Shown in pieces: positions 32,882 through 43,130 of a stretch of DNA of 64,000 bases. The stretch lies in assembly GCA_958510875.1 (NCBI GenBank), contig OY294067.1, positions 55,812,039 to 55,876,038 of the forward strand. The letters are read 5' to 3'. Position numbers and translations under genes: made by a program. Source of the DNA: Endomychus coccineus. Its lineage: Eukaryota; Arthropoda; Insecta; Coleoptera; Endomychidae. A model generated the notes under the pieces. That model made no database searches and was not told the DNA's origin. It saw only the letters and a list, made by a program, of their open reading frames with translations. How positions within the stretch are numbered: position 1 is the stretch's first letter; each line of letters starts with the position of its first letter.

Positions 32882-35800
32882 TTATAATATTCGTGGAAGT
32901 CCACAGGTAATGTCTTGCAGATCATTAAACTTTCGCGGATTTATCTTTAGTCTTTCTGAGTATAAATTATCTAAATTATTCCAAGCGCATGTTGAAATGT
33001 TCCGCTTTCGCTGAGGTAACAGTTTCCATTGATCTCCAAATCTCAGCTTATAATATACTTTACCACTTGGATCATACTTCAAGGTTCGAATGTCCGTCAC
33101 CTGAAAAATGCACAAAAAAGTTTTAAGATTCAAAGTAAATGAAAGAATTTATTTTGTTACCTTAGGATCTCCTTTGACTTTTCCAGATCTAATACTCTTC
33201 AAAAAGTCGACTTTTTTAAGCGACTTGAAAAACGTGTGGGCCTAGTATTTTACATGATATGGTCGAGGTTTTTTCTTTGCATTTTTGCGAATATTGATGT
33301 AGTCTGCAGGAACATTCACTTTTCGGTTTTTTAGGCATCGTTCTATTGTTGAGTGGACAGAGTCTGCCTCCATCTGTGTATGGCCTACCTCTAAGTTTTT
33401 GTGTTCAATTGTTATTTTGTGAATCATAGCCAAATTAATTGTTCCATGAAACGGATGTGAAATGGCAGCCATCTATGCTGGGTGCCAGTGAAACGGACCC
33501 GCTAGGGTCGGTTTATATTGACCCAACTAGCTCAATTTGAAGTAATTAATCTCAGGGCTCGTAGTGAAACGTGCCTTGTGATTCTAGACTGGTGAATTGC
33601 TTGGGCGCCAATTGCTTAAAGAAACTATAAAAATAAATGAATTCACAGCCTAGAATACAAACACCACGAGATGGTTTATTAGTTGATGGAAATTAGAAAA
33701 ACAATACAAGTTCAACTTAACAATTTGATTTATTCCAGATGGAATTTGGTGTTTAACAAAAATAAATTTACAGTTTATATAATGAATTAATTTATAAAAA
33801 AATGAATTTTGAAGTAAAACAATTACAAAATTGAATCAATTTGTATATAAAGAATTTAGAGTAAATAATTATAAAATTAACTCAATTTCTTAATTGAAAG
33901 AATGGATAGTTAAATAGTAAAGAGACCACGAATGGCTCAAAAAAAAATCTAGCGAAATACAATTTTGGTGAACAACAAAATCAGAAAATGAAATAATGGT
34001 CACTCAACAAGAAAATGTTACCCTCCTTGGAACTCGTAGGAACTGGAAGCTGGTCCTGTCAGGAAAGTCACTAAACCGTCTTGGAGTGAAGGGGTGAGGA
34101 ACCTCAGACGTTGAAACCCTGTAATGTCAAAGAACGAACAGTACCTGACTTGAGATCAAAGGACAAGTAACACCGTCGGCCGGAATAACCAAATGATTCC
34201 ACCTCCGATAATGTTATCTTCCCCAATATGTAAAACACTATTACAAAATTGATATCTTGAAGAGATATCAATTTAGACAAAAATATAATTTAATCTGCAA
34301 GAATTATATAATTACAAGAATTACTTAAATTTAAACAATAAATAATATGTGACTGAATTAACGATACAAAAAATGAGATAGAAAGAAAAATAATCAAATT
34401 GTGATTGAAAGGAAATAACCAAAACGTTGAATTTGCTAGTTAGCACAAATCTAGAAACTTGAATTGATTTGCATCGAATTGATGTATTACTCTACTCTGA
34501 AATCACGCGAACGCAGCAGTCCTGATAATTAAAAATTCAATAAGTAATAATTGAATAATACCTTGTGATAATTTCAAATACTATTTATAGCACGATGCAG
34601 TCGAAGACAGCTCTGAATACTACGTATCAGATTTACAAAATGGCGACTCTTACGAATCACAAAAAAATAGCATGTGCCAATGCGGAATTAAACTGAGAAG
34701 GACTACAGAAATATTATCATGAGAACCTGCCTACGTTCCGATAGATTATTCTCCTACAAGAGTTACAACAATCAATGCTGTGATGGAAATGATATTCTTT
34801 GAAATAAGCTATCCGCAAAATGATCGGGTGTGCCCCCCAGGCAAATCGAGATAAAAAATCCGCCGAAATACTATCACAATCAGGCTTTGTACATCCAGGA
34901 CGTTCAATAACAAATCTAAATCAAATTAAATAGCCTGATGTGAATAATATTTTGGAAGCAAAATTAAGAAAATGTATTTAACCACAATGAATTACGAAAT
35001 CTCGACTTACCTAGGCAAAGGAACACACCACAATGAATTCTCTTCGACTTCCGTTATTCTACCTCCCGCCTCGCGATATTTAGTGACATCTCACATCAGG
35101 AATGGTAGTTTCAATAATCTATGTTTTATTGACCGGTAGATATCTTTAAATATCATATGACAAGTTTCCTAGCCGACAAGAATTCTACTCTGTTCTTTAA
35201 AGAGTTCTATATATAATCACGTAACGCAGCCCGTTACATGCATTAGCGATCAAGACATTTCGATTTTGGTACGGACAGCCGTCACTGTATAAAATTATTT
35301 TGGCAGACTCTTCACACGAATCAATGTGTGGCAACACTTCCGTTTCGAGAAAATACGAGAAGCATGATGAAAATTCTTCTGCAGTAAGTCCACCTTCTGT
35401 TTCATTCCAGATATAACAGTAGCCATCCTTGGTACGTAAATTGTAAAAACAAAGGTTATGGACGCACAATTTAGTTTTATAGTATAAACTACTAACATTG
35501 GATCTGGGAGCCAATAAAACTGCCTGGAGGTCTAGCGTGAAAACGATTGGTTCGTTAATCGAATCTTGATTTTTTTCTGATCTTGCCTCATTCTTTTTAG
35601 TAATGTGTTCTTGGTGTTCAATGTCGGAAATGTGTCCAAATTTGTGAGCTGCGCATTTCTCACATTCATCTCTGTCACTCTGTCATCAGGCATTTCATTG
35701 TCAAATTGATGAGATTGTTGGAAATTGTTTGAGTTATTTCGTTAATAGTACCTACTTTCTATTCCTAATACAGACACTTCTTTTTCTGGAGTAAAATCAC

Positions 35801-36388
35801 TTCCTTTGACGTTATTGACAAATTGTTGGATCTCTTATCCAATTTTCTAAATTTTGGAAGTCAAGCACAGATGATGTTGCTATATCTGTTACTTCAAATT
35901 CTACATTCTCAATAATACTATAATGTATGTTACTGTTTGAACAGGTGTCTGGTAACTCATCATTTCCTGTAATTAAGTTACTGTTGGTACTATCGTCTCT
36001 AGTAGAAGTTGATTTGGTTCGATTTTTATGGTATTCTGTTTTTGCTAACTCCAAAATTTTACGTGAACATGAAAACTAAAATGTAAATACTTTGATTTAG
36101 TAACTGTACATAGTAAATATTATTAATTTAGAAACTGAAACTATGATATTTAGTGAACCTGAGAATAAATAACGATAGTTAACAAGAAATTAAGGCACAA
36201 TAATATTACATTAGAAAAACTGCTATCTACATAAAATGCAATACAATATAAGAGGAAAACCCGGCTATCTCCAAGTGGTAAATGTTTTGAATCCTAGTAA
36301 ATGCCTGATATATTTTAATCACCAAAATGCTTGAAAAATGAAAGTACACTCACCATTTTATGTATGTAACGCGTAAAACTCTTTTCAT
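32882..36388 (-). pseudogene. DDE-like transposase, four exons, interrupted
   Basis: Exon 1 (36388-36354) encodes MKRVLRVTYIKM and ends at a GTGAGT donor. The intron is 36353-36076, and exon 2 starts FSCSRKILELAK. After a Ser/Thr/Asp-rich stretch and frameshifts comes DRDECEKCAAHKFGHISDIE (a CxxC-AH-x3-GH zinc-type cluster). Next are PIVFTLDLQAVLLAP (first Asp), SSLYYKTKLCVHNLCFYNL, NETEGGLTAEEFSS and KIILYSDGCPYQNRN (second Asp). Beyond the insertion: NLEVGHTQMEADSVHSTIER (acidic helix, likely third catalytic site). A 60 bp GT-AG intron (33160-33101) precedes VTDIRTLKYDPSGKVYYKL and LLPQRKR. The D-D-E spacing fits an RNase H-fold transposase. It is interrupted and frameshifted near 35800, so inactive. 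Confidence 0.75.
33440..35215. mobile_element. Unidentified ~1.8 kb insertion in the transposase gene
   Basis: The transposase reading stops near 35215 (NACNGLRY) and resumes near 33440 (NLAMIHKITIE). Homologous layout predicts only a few residues between, so about 1.77 kb is foreign. It is AT-rich, with no long frame, no recognised LTR end and no clear target duplication. A solo LTR or a non-autonomous DNA element are both possible. Confidence 0.5.
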
Positions 36389-36649
36389 AGGCTATTTTGT
36401 AAACGTTTCACAACACTTTACAAGAGCAACACACACGTGCTGTTTGGTTACACTGCAGGTTATGTTGCTTTCTGTGTATGCTGGAGATAGCATGTTTACG
36501 TATCATGAAATAAAAGACAATTAGAATTAAAATTGGAGGAAGTGGTTTTACTAACCGGTGTAATACACATTACACTTTTGAATTCTGAAAAAAAAAACGG
36601 TTTTCGCTAAAAATGGAGTTAGCAGGTTAACACTCTTAACTGACGATTT

Positions 36650-37108
36650 TGAGTTTGTTTTCAAAAAGGAGCTACAATTCCAAATTATTTCCAATATTCC
36701 TCAATTACCGATTATACCAGAAAATCCTATTCAACTTTGTTATTTTTAAATAGAAAACCCCAATTTTTTTTCCATTGTTTATTTTTCCGTCAAAAGTAAG
36801 AGTGAGGTTGATACAACTTTACTCCAATTTTCAACTGTTTCTCAGTTATTACAATAAAAATAAACATTTAGCTTTTGCAAGGTCTTGAGTCTTAACATTC
36901 GAGCGAAATGATAAACTCATATTTACTTTTGACGTATCTTCAAATCGAAGATTCATTATATATGTAATATACATGAAACAACAGTGTTTGTTTATATACT
37001 TCATGAATATGATAAATTATCATGGAGCAACGGCTTCAACAATCTTATTTAAAACTATTGCGCGATTTTTTACTGATCTATATGTTCCTAACATACCAGA
37101 GCAAAGTG
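36650..37108. other. No gene recognised
   Basis: AT-rich flank between the ATTT-bounded transposon and the mariner terminus. No coding or repeat signal. Confidence 0.45.
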
Positions 37109-38130
37109 AAAAGTCCCTGAAAAATTAAACAAGAAATGATTTATTTGGTTAAAACTTATTTTATTTCTCAACATAATCTCCTTGTAGCATGATACACTTC
37201 GTCCAACCTTTTTTAATTTTTCGATCCCTTTCTAATAATACGATTTCGGCAATCCTTCAAAATAGGTGTTTGTTTCAGCGATGACATCATCGTTGGAGCC
37301 AAATCTCTTTCTGCCTAACCATTTCTTCAAGTTTGGAAATGGATAATAATCACAGGGGGCAAATCTGGACCATATGGTGAATGACGAACCAATTCGTAGG
37401 ATAATTCCTGCAAATTTTGCCATTGCGACTGCAGACCTGTGCGCTGGTGCGTTGTCCTGGTGGAAGAGCATTTTTTTTCAAAACATAGTCGAATCGATCC
37501 AGCAGCTCTGCAAAATATACGCCAGTGATCGTTTTGCCCTTTTCAGAGTAATCGATATGAACAATACCGTGTGCATCCGAAAAAATTGTCGCCATGACTT
37601 TCTTGGCCGATAAAACTACTTTGGCCGTTTTGGCTCCGATTCGCCAGGACAAGTGCACTGTTTCGACTATTTTTTGGTCTTACGTGTGCTGTGATGGATC
37701 CATGTTTCGTCCACGGTTATGAAATGGTGCAAAAAGTCCTTCCTATCGCGCTTGAACATCGCCAAACACTCATTTGAAGTTATCACACGGTCGCGGTTGT
37801 TGTCAACAGACAGCAAATGCGGCACCCATCTGACAGACAGCGTTCTCGTATTCAAAACTGTATGCAAAATGTTCCATACCCATTCTGTTAAGATGCCCAT
37901 AGCCTCAACAATCTGGTGCAGCTTAACCCGCCGATCTTCCAATATCATACCATGAATCTTATCGACGATTTCTGGCGTTATAAATTAAATTGGACGACCA
38001 GAACATTTTGTGGTCATACAACCACTACAAAAATCAGTAAACCACTTGTGTATCGATCCATTCGATGGTAAAGAGTCTCCATAATGTTTAACAAGCGGTA
38101 CTCTAATTTGGTTAGATGGTTGAGTTCTAA
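37109..38130 (-). mobile_element. mariner copy 2, N-terminally truncated at a PLE junction
   Basis: The 3' terminus (aaaagtccctgaaaaattaa, 37108) matches the end of copy 1 at 9790. On the other side the mariner text starts abruptly near 38130 within a PLE reading frame: the single open frame at 37985-38227 runs from PLE (NNEVEKLALDKF) into mariner (HYGDSLPSNGSIHKWFTDF). The 5' TIR and first residues of the transposase are lost. Confidence 0.8.
37232..38125 (-). pseudogene. mariner transposase, catalytic triad kept
   Basis: Helix-turn-helix segment (LVKHYGDSLPSNGSIHKWF), CSGRPI, then ILEDRRVKLHQIVEAMGI with the second DNA-binding part. FITVDETWIHH holds the first Asp (near 37705), LFHQDNAPAHRS the second (near 37460) and FAPCDYYPFPNL the third. 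The last two are 34 residues apart, the D34D signature of mariner. The copy is broken by a stop just after KTKK (37665), a frameshift near 37471 and a frameshift near 37985. Better kept than the copy at 8.7 kb. Confidence 0.85.
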
Positions 38131-38702
38131 TACCCTTTTTTTTAATTAAATTATTGATCAAAAATTTGTCCAACGCAAGTTTCTCAACTTCGTTGTTATC
38201 ATTTTGCTGCCTCAAAAAGACGTTCAATATTTCATCTTCTTCTATAGACTATATCAAATGGAGCTATTTTATAATCGAATGGTGTAGCTGAATCCGCCCG
38301 AGTATATCTATTTGTTTGAGTGGATTTCATCTATATGTCGAATTCTAAATGATTACTATCTTTTATAATGTTAATATCAATTACAATTGTGCTCGAATTA
38401 AAAGGGATAGAGCTTATGAGAATAGACAAATCACTATCATAGTTAGCAACCTAACAGTACTTAAGGTACTGCAGTCATACACAATCACCTCACAATGTAC
38501 GGTTGATTGTGTAAAAGAACTAACAGCACTAGTAAAGAACCCCAATAGAGTGACACTCATATGGGAGTCTGAGGAAACCAGACGCCCCCGAAGCGTCTAT
38601 GCAAGATTTTCCCTCTACGCAAAAAAAAAGTTAATATCAATAAAACCTGCTTATCTGTTTCTATTTCGACAGTAAGTTTCACTGGAAACTGATTTAATTT
38701 TT
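38131..38702 (-). mobile_element. PLE type 1 fragment, split by a LINE derivative
   Basis: 38131-38345 has NNEVEKLALDKFLINN and upstream text as at 7080-7300. 38642-38702 has the FPVKLTVEIETDKQVL block after the RT catalytic box. The two are separated by the 248 bp LINE-derived insert, whose 12 bp target duplication is PLE sequence. Its other sides are the mariner junction and the TIR element at 38703. Confidence 0.75.
38382..38629 (+). mobile_element. LINE-derived 248 bp insert with 12 bp target duplication
   Basis: GTTAATATCAAT at 38370-38381 is repeated exactly at 38630-38641. The insert encodes part of an RNase H domain (VLKVLQSYTITSQCTVDCVK, then NRVTLIW) joined in frame, after a deletion, to the 3' UTR of the same LINE family (acgcccccgaagcgtctatgcaag, shared with 24165-24300). 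It ends in nine A residues. Typical target-primed insertion of an internally deleted copy. Confidence 0.85.
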
Positions 38703-38832
38703 GAAGTGAAAACTTCTTATGGCGCGTTGGGCACTTTTGTGGGAGAGCATTTTCAGCCGTTCTCGCGACAGATGAGATTTTACACAGATATACTCCGCGT
38801 GTATTCTTATAATATATGTATACTATACGCGC

Positions 38833-39088
38833 TCTTTGCATGGGCATTCGTTCGTGCTCTCGCGACAGACAAGATTACATACCTATATGTATACTCAGAG
38901 TGTATAGGTATGCAAGAGCGCTGCATGTTATACGCAGTCTTTGCATGGGCATTCGTTCGTGCTCTCGCGACAGACGAGATTACATACCTATATGTATACT
39001 CAGAGTGTATAGGTATGCGAGAGCGCTGCATGCTATACGCAGTCTTTGCATGGGCATTCGTTCGTGCCCTCGCGACAGACGAGATTGA
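38833..39088 (+). repeat. 105 bp tandem repeat, ~2.4 copies
   Basis: Units start at 38833, 38938 and 39043 (TCTTTGCATGGGCATTCGTT). The period of 105 is 35 codons and the array is open in several frames on both strands, giving a spurious 135-residue repetitive frame (38706-39113). Each unit also contains an inverted pair, acctatatgta / tgtataggt. Confidence 0.9.
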
Positions 39089-39313
39089 TAGTTTTTTTAT
39101 ATTTATTTTATAAATGAATATTAAACGGAAAATTTATTTATTTAAATATTTCATTTGACTTGTGTTGCTGCTATGGTATTGTGTTAAAACAACAAATCTA
39201 AAGTGTAAATAGAATTAATAAAAACATTGTTGTAGTGCTTTTGTATACTATAGTGTTAATATATTTTGTATACATTGTTAATTGAATTTTTATATGAAGA
39301 ATTCGATTTAACG

Positions 39314-39535
39314 ATGTCCAATGATCGCAATCTTAGCACAACAAAATACAAAACTACTATTGATGCAGTATTCACAAGATATATAAATAGATTTAAATCA
39401 AAATTGTTCATTTCATACTTTAGTTACCATAGACCTATTGTTTCAGTTTTAGAATTTGATGAAAATCCTGATAATAATGATGAAAATGCTGATAATGATG
39501 ATGTAAGAGTTGTTGAAATTATGGATGAGAATTGA
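39314..39535 (+). CDS. Short ORF, C-terminal tail of an unknown protein
   Basis: ATG at 39314. The 73-residue product reads STTKYKTTIDAVFTRYINRF, KSKLFISYFSYHRPIVSVLE, then an acidic Asp/Asn/Glu tail and a stop. The TIDAVFxRY...SYFSYHRP text looks like a conserved C-terminus rather than chance, and it sits in the middle of a TIR element, so I infer a remnant of the parent element's protein. I cannot name the family. Confidence 0.4.
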   Translation: MSNDRNLSTTKYKTTIDAVFTRYINRFKSKLFISYFSYHRPIVSVLEFDENPDNNDENADNDDVRVVEIMDEN

Positions 39536-39755
39536 TAAATTTTGTATTTACTATTTACTAATATTTACTCATTTAAATAAAACCACTTCCTTCGAATATA
39601 GTTTCTATATTATTATACTTCATGTCTATTCAAAAAGTGCCCACATTGCTTTGATAAACTTGATTTTTTATGAACAATTTCTCATGTCGCGAGCGCACCT
39701 AAAAATGCTCACCCAAAAAAGTGCCCAACGCGCCATAAGTTCAAGTTTTCACTTC

Positions 39756-41235
39756 TGCCTGCACTCCCGGAGTGCGCTGACTTTTTTTTTATTTTAAGGA
39801 GGTTTCAAGTTAGCTTAGATATCTTGACCCAATAAATAAATTTGGTCGTGAATTCTAAAAATTTTTGAAATCTTCACTATTGAGAATTTTAGATTCCTTC
39901 GAGATATAATTCAACGAGTTTATTTTGAAAAATGCCTCAGAATTATTAGTTTCTTTTCAAGTGAAAAACCTCACGAATGGAATCACAAATAGTCTAAACT
40001 AACTGAACTAAATGTAGTTTTTCATAGCGAATGCTTTGTCTTTAAAGGTTCAATTCAATATTACAAGCAACTATTTTTACCTACGTAGATGTTCCTTTTT
40101 TCTGGCGACAATCAAATCTATTAAATACCTGAGAAGATTAATAAAATCGCATCCAAACTCAAGAATGTCTGCTGGTATAACAATATGTTCATTGCGGAAT
40201 AATTTCTGGAGGCCTTATTTTAATCAATCTAGCAGAGTTGTAATTTTAGGCAGAGCTGTTGGCCGTAACGTGGTATGAATTTTTGATGAACTTCATCCAG
40301 AAGTAAATTAAAGCTTCAAGGTGAGCGAGATTCTCTGTTTAATTCATTTTCAGATTCGAACATCTTTCATATGAATGTTATGTTTATTAAATATTAGGTC
40401 GTGTCAAAACGTCGACCACTGAAACTAAATTTAAACTTTATGTTGAGCTCCGTAATTTATTTAATGATACAAGCATCTCTCCAACGCAGTTCATACACTA
40501 ACTAGTAATGAATTGGAATGGGTATTACTTATATTTTCGTGTATCTTTTTCAATGTTTAGAAATAATCAGTGCTGAAATTAAGAATCATGCTGTGTTTCC
40601 TTCCTGATAGTATTCTTAAATCATTTCTGTAAAATTTATAAAAAAATAAGAGTAAAGGTACATCAGAGATATTGTTAGTTTCTTTATTCCCTAGATATAA
40701 TGTATTACAAATGTACATAGTATTAGTTTTATACATATTGCGATCCAATGTTACACACAATGGATGTAATTGTGTTCAATTTAAAATTATAGGCAATGGA
40801 AATGTGAAACACTATTAAATAAACAGAAATGATCTAAATTCTAATAATTATCTTTCTTATTTTGCTAGTGAGGTAACGCATCACAGAATGAATCGGGGTA
40901 GCTTCCTATGTTTGCTTAGGGCCTCTGAAAATGTTTATATTTATCGCCACTGGCTACTTGCGAAGTTTGCAGTACATGCATCTTCATCTCCGCCGCGGCT
41001 GGGAAACAGTTGCCAATTTTCCGAATAGTCCTATGTTAAAAATCTTCTTCTTTAGGAGAATGTCTTATACCTGATACCTCTGAATCCTGGTCTAATACTA
41101 GTAAAGCTACTTGATACTTGATATTATAAACAATCTGATCAATTGATCACGTGACTCACCTCACTCTTTAATATTGGTTAACTTGAATTAAATACTTTTG
41201 AAAAAAATTTGGTTTCACCCAAGTGTGAGTTCATT
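39756..41235. other. No gene recognised
   Basis: AT-rich; frames at 40036-40278 (+) and 40557-40760 (-) show no motif. A patch at 40890-41030 is GC-richer but unassigned. Confidence 0.4.
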
Positions 41236-41380
41236 ATTGATATTAATATTGTAATGTTTAATTCTTATAATCCATTTTATTGTAGATTCGTACTAATAAT
41301 TAACCTCGAAACCTGGTGGAACGAATCTACAAAAAAATCGATTGTGAGAATTAAACATTACAATATCAATATTAAATATA
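41236..41380. repeat. Short inverted-repeat unit
   Basis: ATTAATATTGTAATGTTTAA at about 41240 and its complement at about 41360 bracket a centre where TAGATTCGT pairs with ACGAATCTA. The same arm text occurs at 52920-52970 at the 3' end of the type 4 PLE, so this is probably two opposed PLE ends. Confidence 0.65.
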
Positions 41381-41647
41381 TTTAATTATTCACCTCATTT
41401 CATGATAAAAGTATTTTCAATTTTTAAAACGTTCTTAACTTGTAATAAATGTTTTTTTATCTAAGAATTTGTTATTTGTTTTTTAGATTCTGATGTAGGT
41501 ACGATACTGTATTAATTCTCGGATCAAACACATTATTTTGTATCGATACTTATTCAGTAGTTTCACCCCGGATCGTTCATGACATAGAGTGAGAAAACTA
41601 TTTACTATACTATACTGCAGACTATACAAAATTTGTATTCATCGTCC

Positions 41648-42296
41648 AGGCAACGAACCGGAAAAGAAAGACATGTAGGTCAGAATCGAACGAAAAATGT
41701 ATGTGGGATTTGATTCGTGGTGTTATCAGGATCATTCATAACACATAAAACCTCACCGGTCAACCTCCCCCCCCCCTGGCCCAGAAAGGGATAAAACTTG
41801 CCGATCCCCCCTCCCAGAATTGATTTAAAGTAAATCTGACGTCAAAATCGTGATCAGCAACCCAAAAAATCTCATTGGTTAATTTAAAACCCAAAAATAA
41901 CATATACTGCCAAAATGATCTATAAGGGTGCAAAAATGGTCAATTTGATCGATTTTCCACCCCCTGAATATGACACACATAAAACCTCACCGGTCAACCT
42001 CGCCCCCCTCTTGGCCCAGAAATAGACAAAACTTGCCGATTTTCCACCCCCAGAGTTGATTTCAAGTAAATCTGACGTCAAAATCGTGATAAGCGACCCA
42101 AAAAACTCCCTTGGTGCATTTTAATTTCGAAATTACCCTTTTGGGGGGCAGAAATGGCAAGGGGACGGGAGCTTGACCGGTGAGGTTTTTTGTGTTATGA
42201 ATGATCCTGATAACCCCACGAATGGAACCCCACAAAAAAATTCTGACCTACATGTCTTTTTTTGGCATTATGGCTGAAATCCCGGCTCATTGCCTG
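41648..42296. mobile_element. MITE with long TIRs and an internal 224 bp duplication
   Basis: The ends CAGGCAA...TTGCCTG and about 110 bp inside them are inverted repeats (shared: gacatgtaggtcagaat, gttatcaggatcattcataa, cctcaccggtcaa). The interior is a tandem duplication with period 224, starting at 41754 and 41978, rich in C runs on one strand. A frame on the minus strand at 42195-42506 is incidental. No target duplication was identified. Confidence 0.7.
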
Positions 42297-43130
42297 GATT
42301 ACATTGCGAGTTCCTGAATATTGAGTGAAGAATATGTGGTGTTCAGGTTCTTCGAGTCCGTAGCTAAAATCAACCATCAGAATTTGAGTTAAGTTACCCC
42401 TACTTTTAGTTACCTTTCTCACCTGGTACTTGTAATTCGGCTGTCTAACCAACTTAGCAGGTATGCTGGCATTCAATGTACATACAAACACTACTAGAGA
42501 CTCCACATTTTTTCTTTCGGAAAATAAAGTATGTCTGGGAGCTCTGGGCTCTTGAACTATATGGGTAGTATAGGAGAAACTTGGTAATTAGTTATGGTTT
42601 ATTATAACGCGTATACATCTAGATAGCTTGAACTATTTACAAACGTAGATCAACGGGTATGTCATATGACATTGTCATGATCTTCAGTCATACACTCAAT
42701 ACTTCATTATACTCTGTTATATCCTGAAATAGCCAAAAAAACTAATCACAACTAAAAACTAAGCACTGGAGAAGCTTATTGTATTGAAATATTACTATTT
42801 TCTTTTGAAAACAAAATAGTATAATAGATTACAGTGACATGTACTCTTATGGCTAGAACAATGTTTTGCCCCTTGTCAGATTTTTCATATGTTGAAGTCA
42901 ATGGAAATCCCTGATGCGATATCCATGTATGTACATATAATATCTATGAAGAAAGATGATATAGACCATAGAGTTGATATATGAATATACATCTATCGTG
43001 TATACCCAGAATGTGTTAAATGTTAGGTTTTACGTTAAATTTGACACACATGTTGAAATCGGGGCAGAAACGATTTTTCTTCCCGAAGTTTTTTTAGTTC
43101 TAACAAAAAGTCTATTTTTAGCGAATATTT
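42297..43130. other. No gene recognised
   Basis: AT-rich, with a small perfect hairpin (tactattttc ... gaaaacaaaatagta near 42790). It ends where the GC-rich LINE starts. Confidence 0.4.

Larger units (their letters stand above)
32531..36645 (-). mobile_element. 4.1 kb TIR DNA transposon with spliced DDE-like transposase
   Basis: The termini are 30 bp inverted repeats with one mismatch: CGTCGGTTAAGAGTGTTAAC at 32531, and CGTCAGTTAAGAGTGTTAAC on the minus strand ending at 36645; both continue as CTGCTAACTC. Both flanks carry ATTT (32527-32530, 36646-36649), a 4 bp target duplication. The only recognisable gene inside is the minus-strand transposase. A foreign segment of about 1.8 kb (33440-35215) splits that gene. 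The 4 bp duplication and the protein type make a Sola-like superfamily possible, but I could not verify that. Confidence 0.85.
38703..39755. mobile_element. 1.05 kb TIR element with 105 bp tandem repeats
   Basis: The ends are inverted repeats of about 75 bp: GAAGTGAAAACTTCTTATGG at 38703, and GAAGTGAAAACTTGAACTTATGG-like text on the minus strand ending at 39755, continuing CGCGTTGGGCACTTTT. The motif CTCGCGACAGACGAGA near the left TIR recurs in each tandem unit and once near the right end (39684), so it may be a transposase-binding site. A short frame inside (39314-39535) may be left over from the parent. No target duplication was found. Confidence 0.75.

Noticed and set aside
38706..39113. 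135-residue repetitive protein
   Set aside because: It arises because the tandem period (105) is a multiple of three; open frames occur on both strands, so it is not evidence of a gene.
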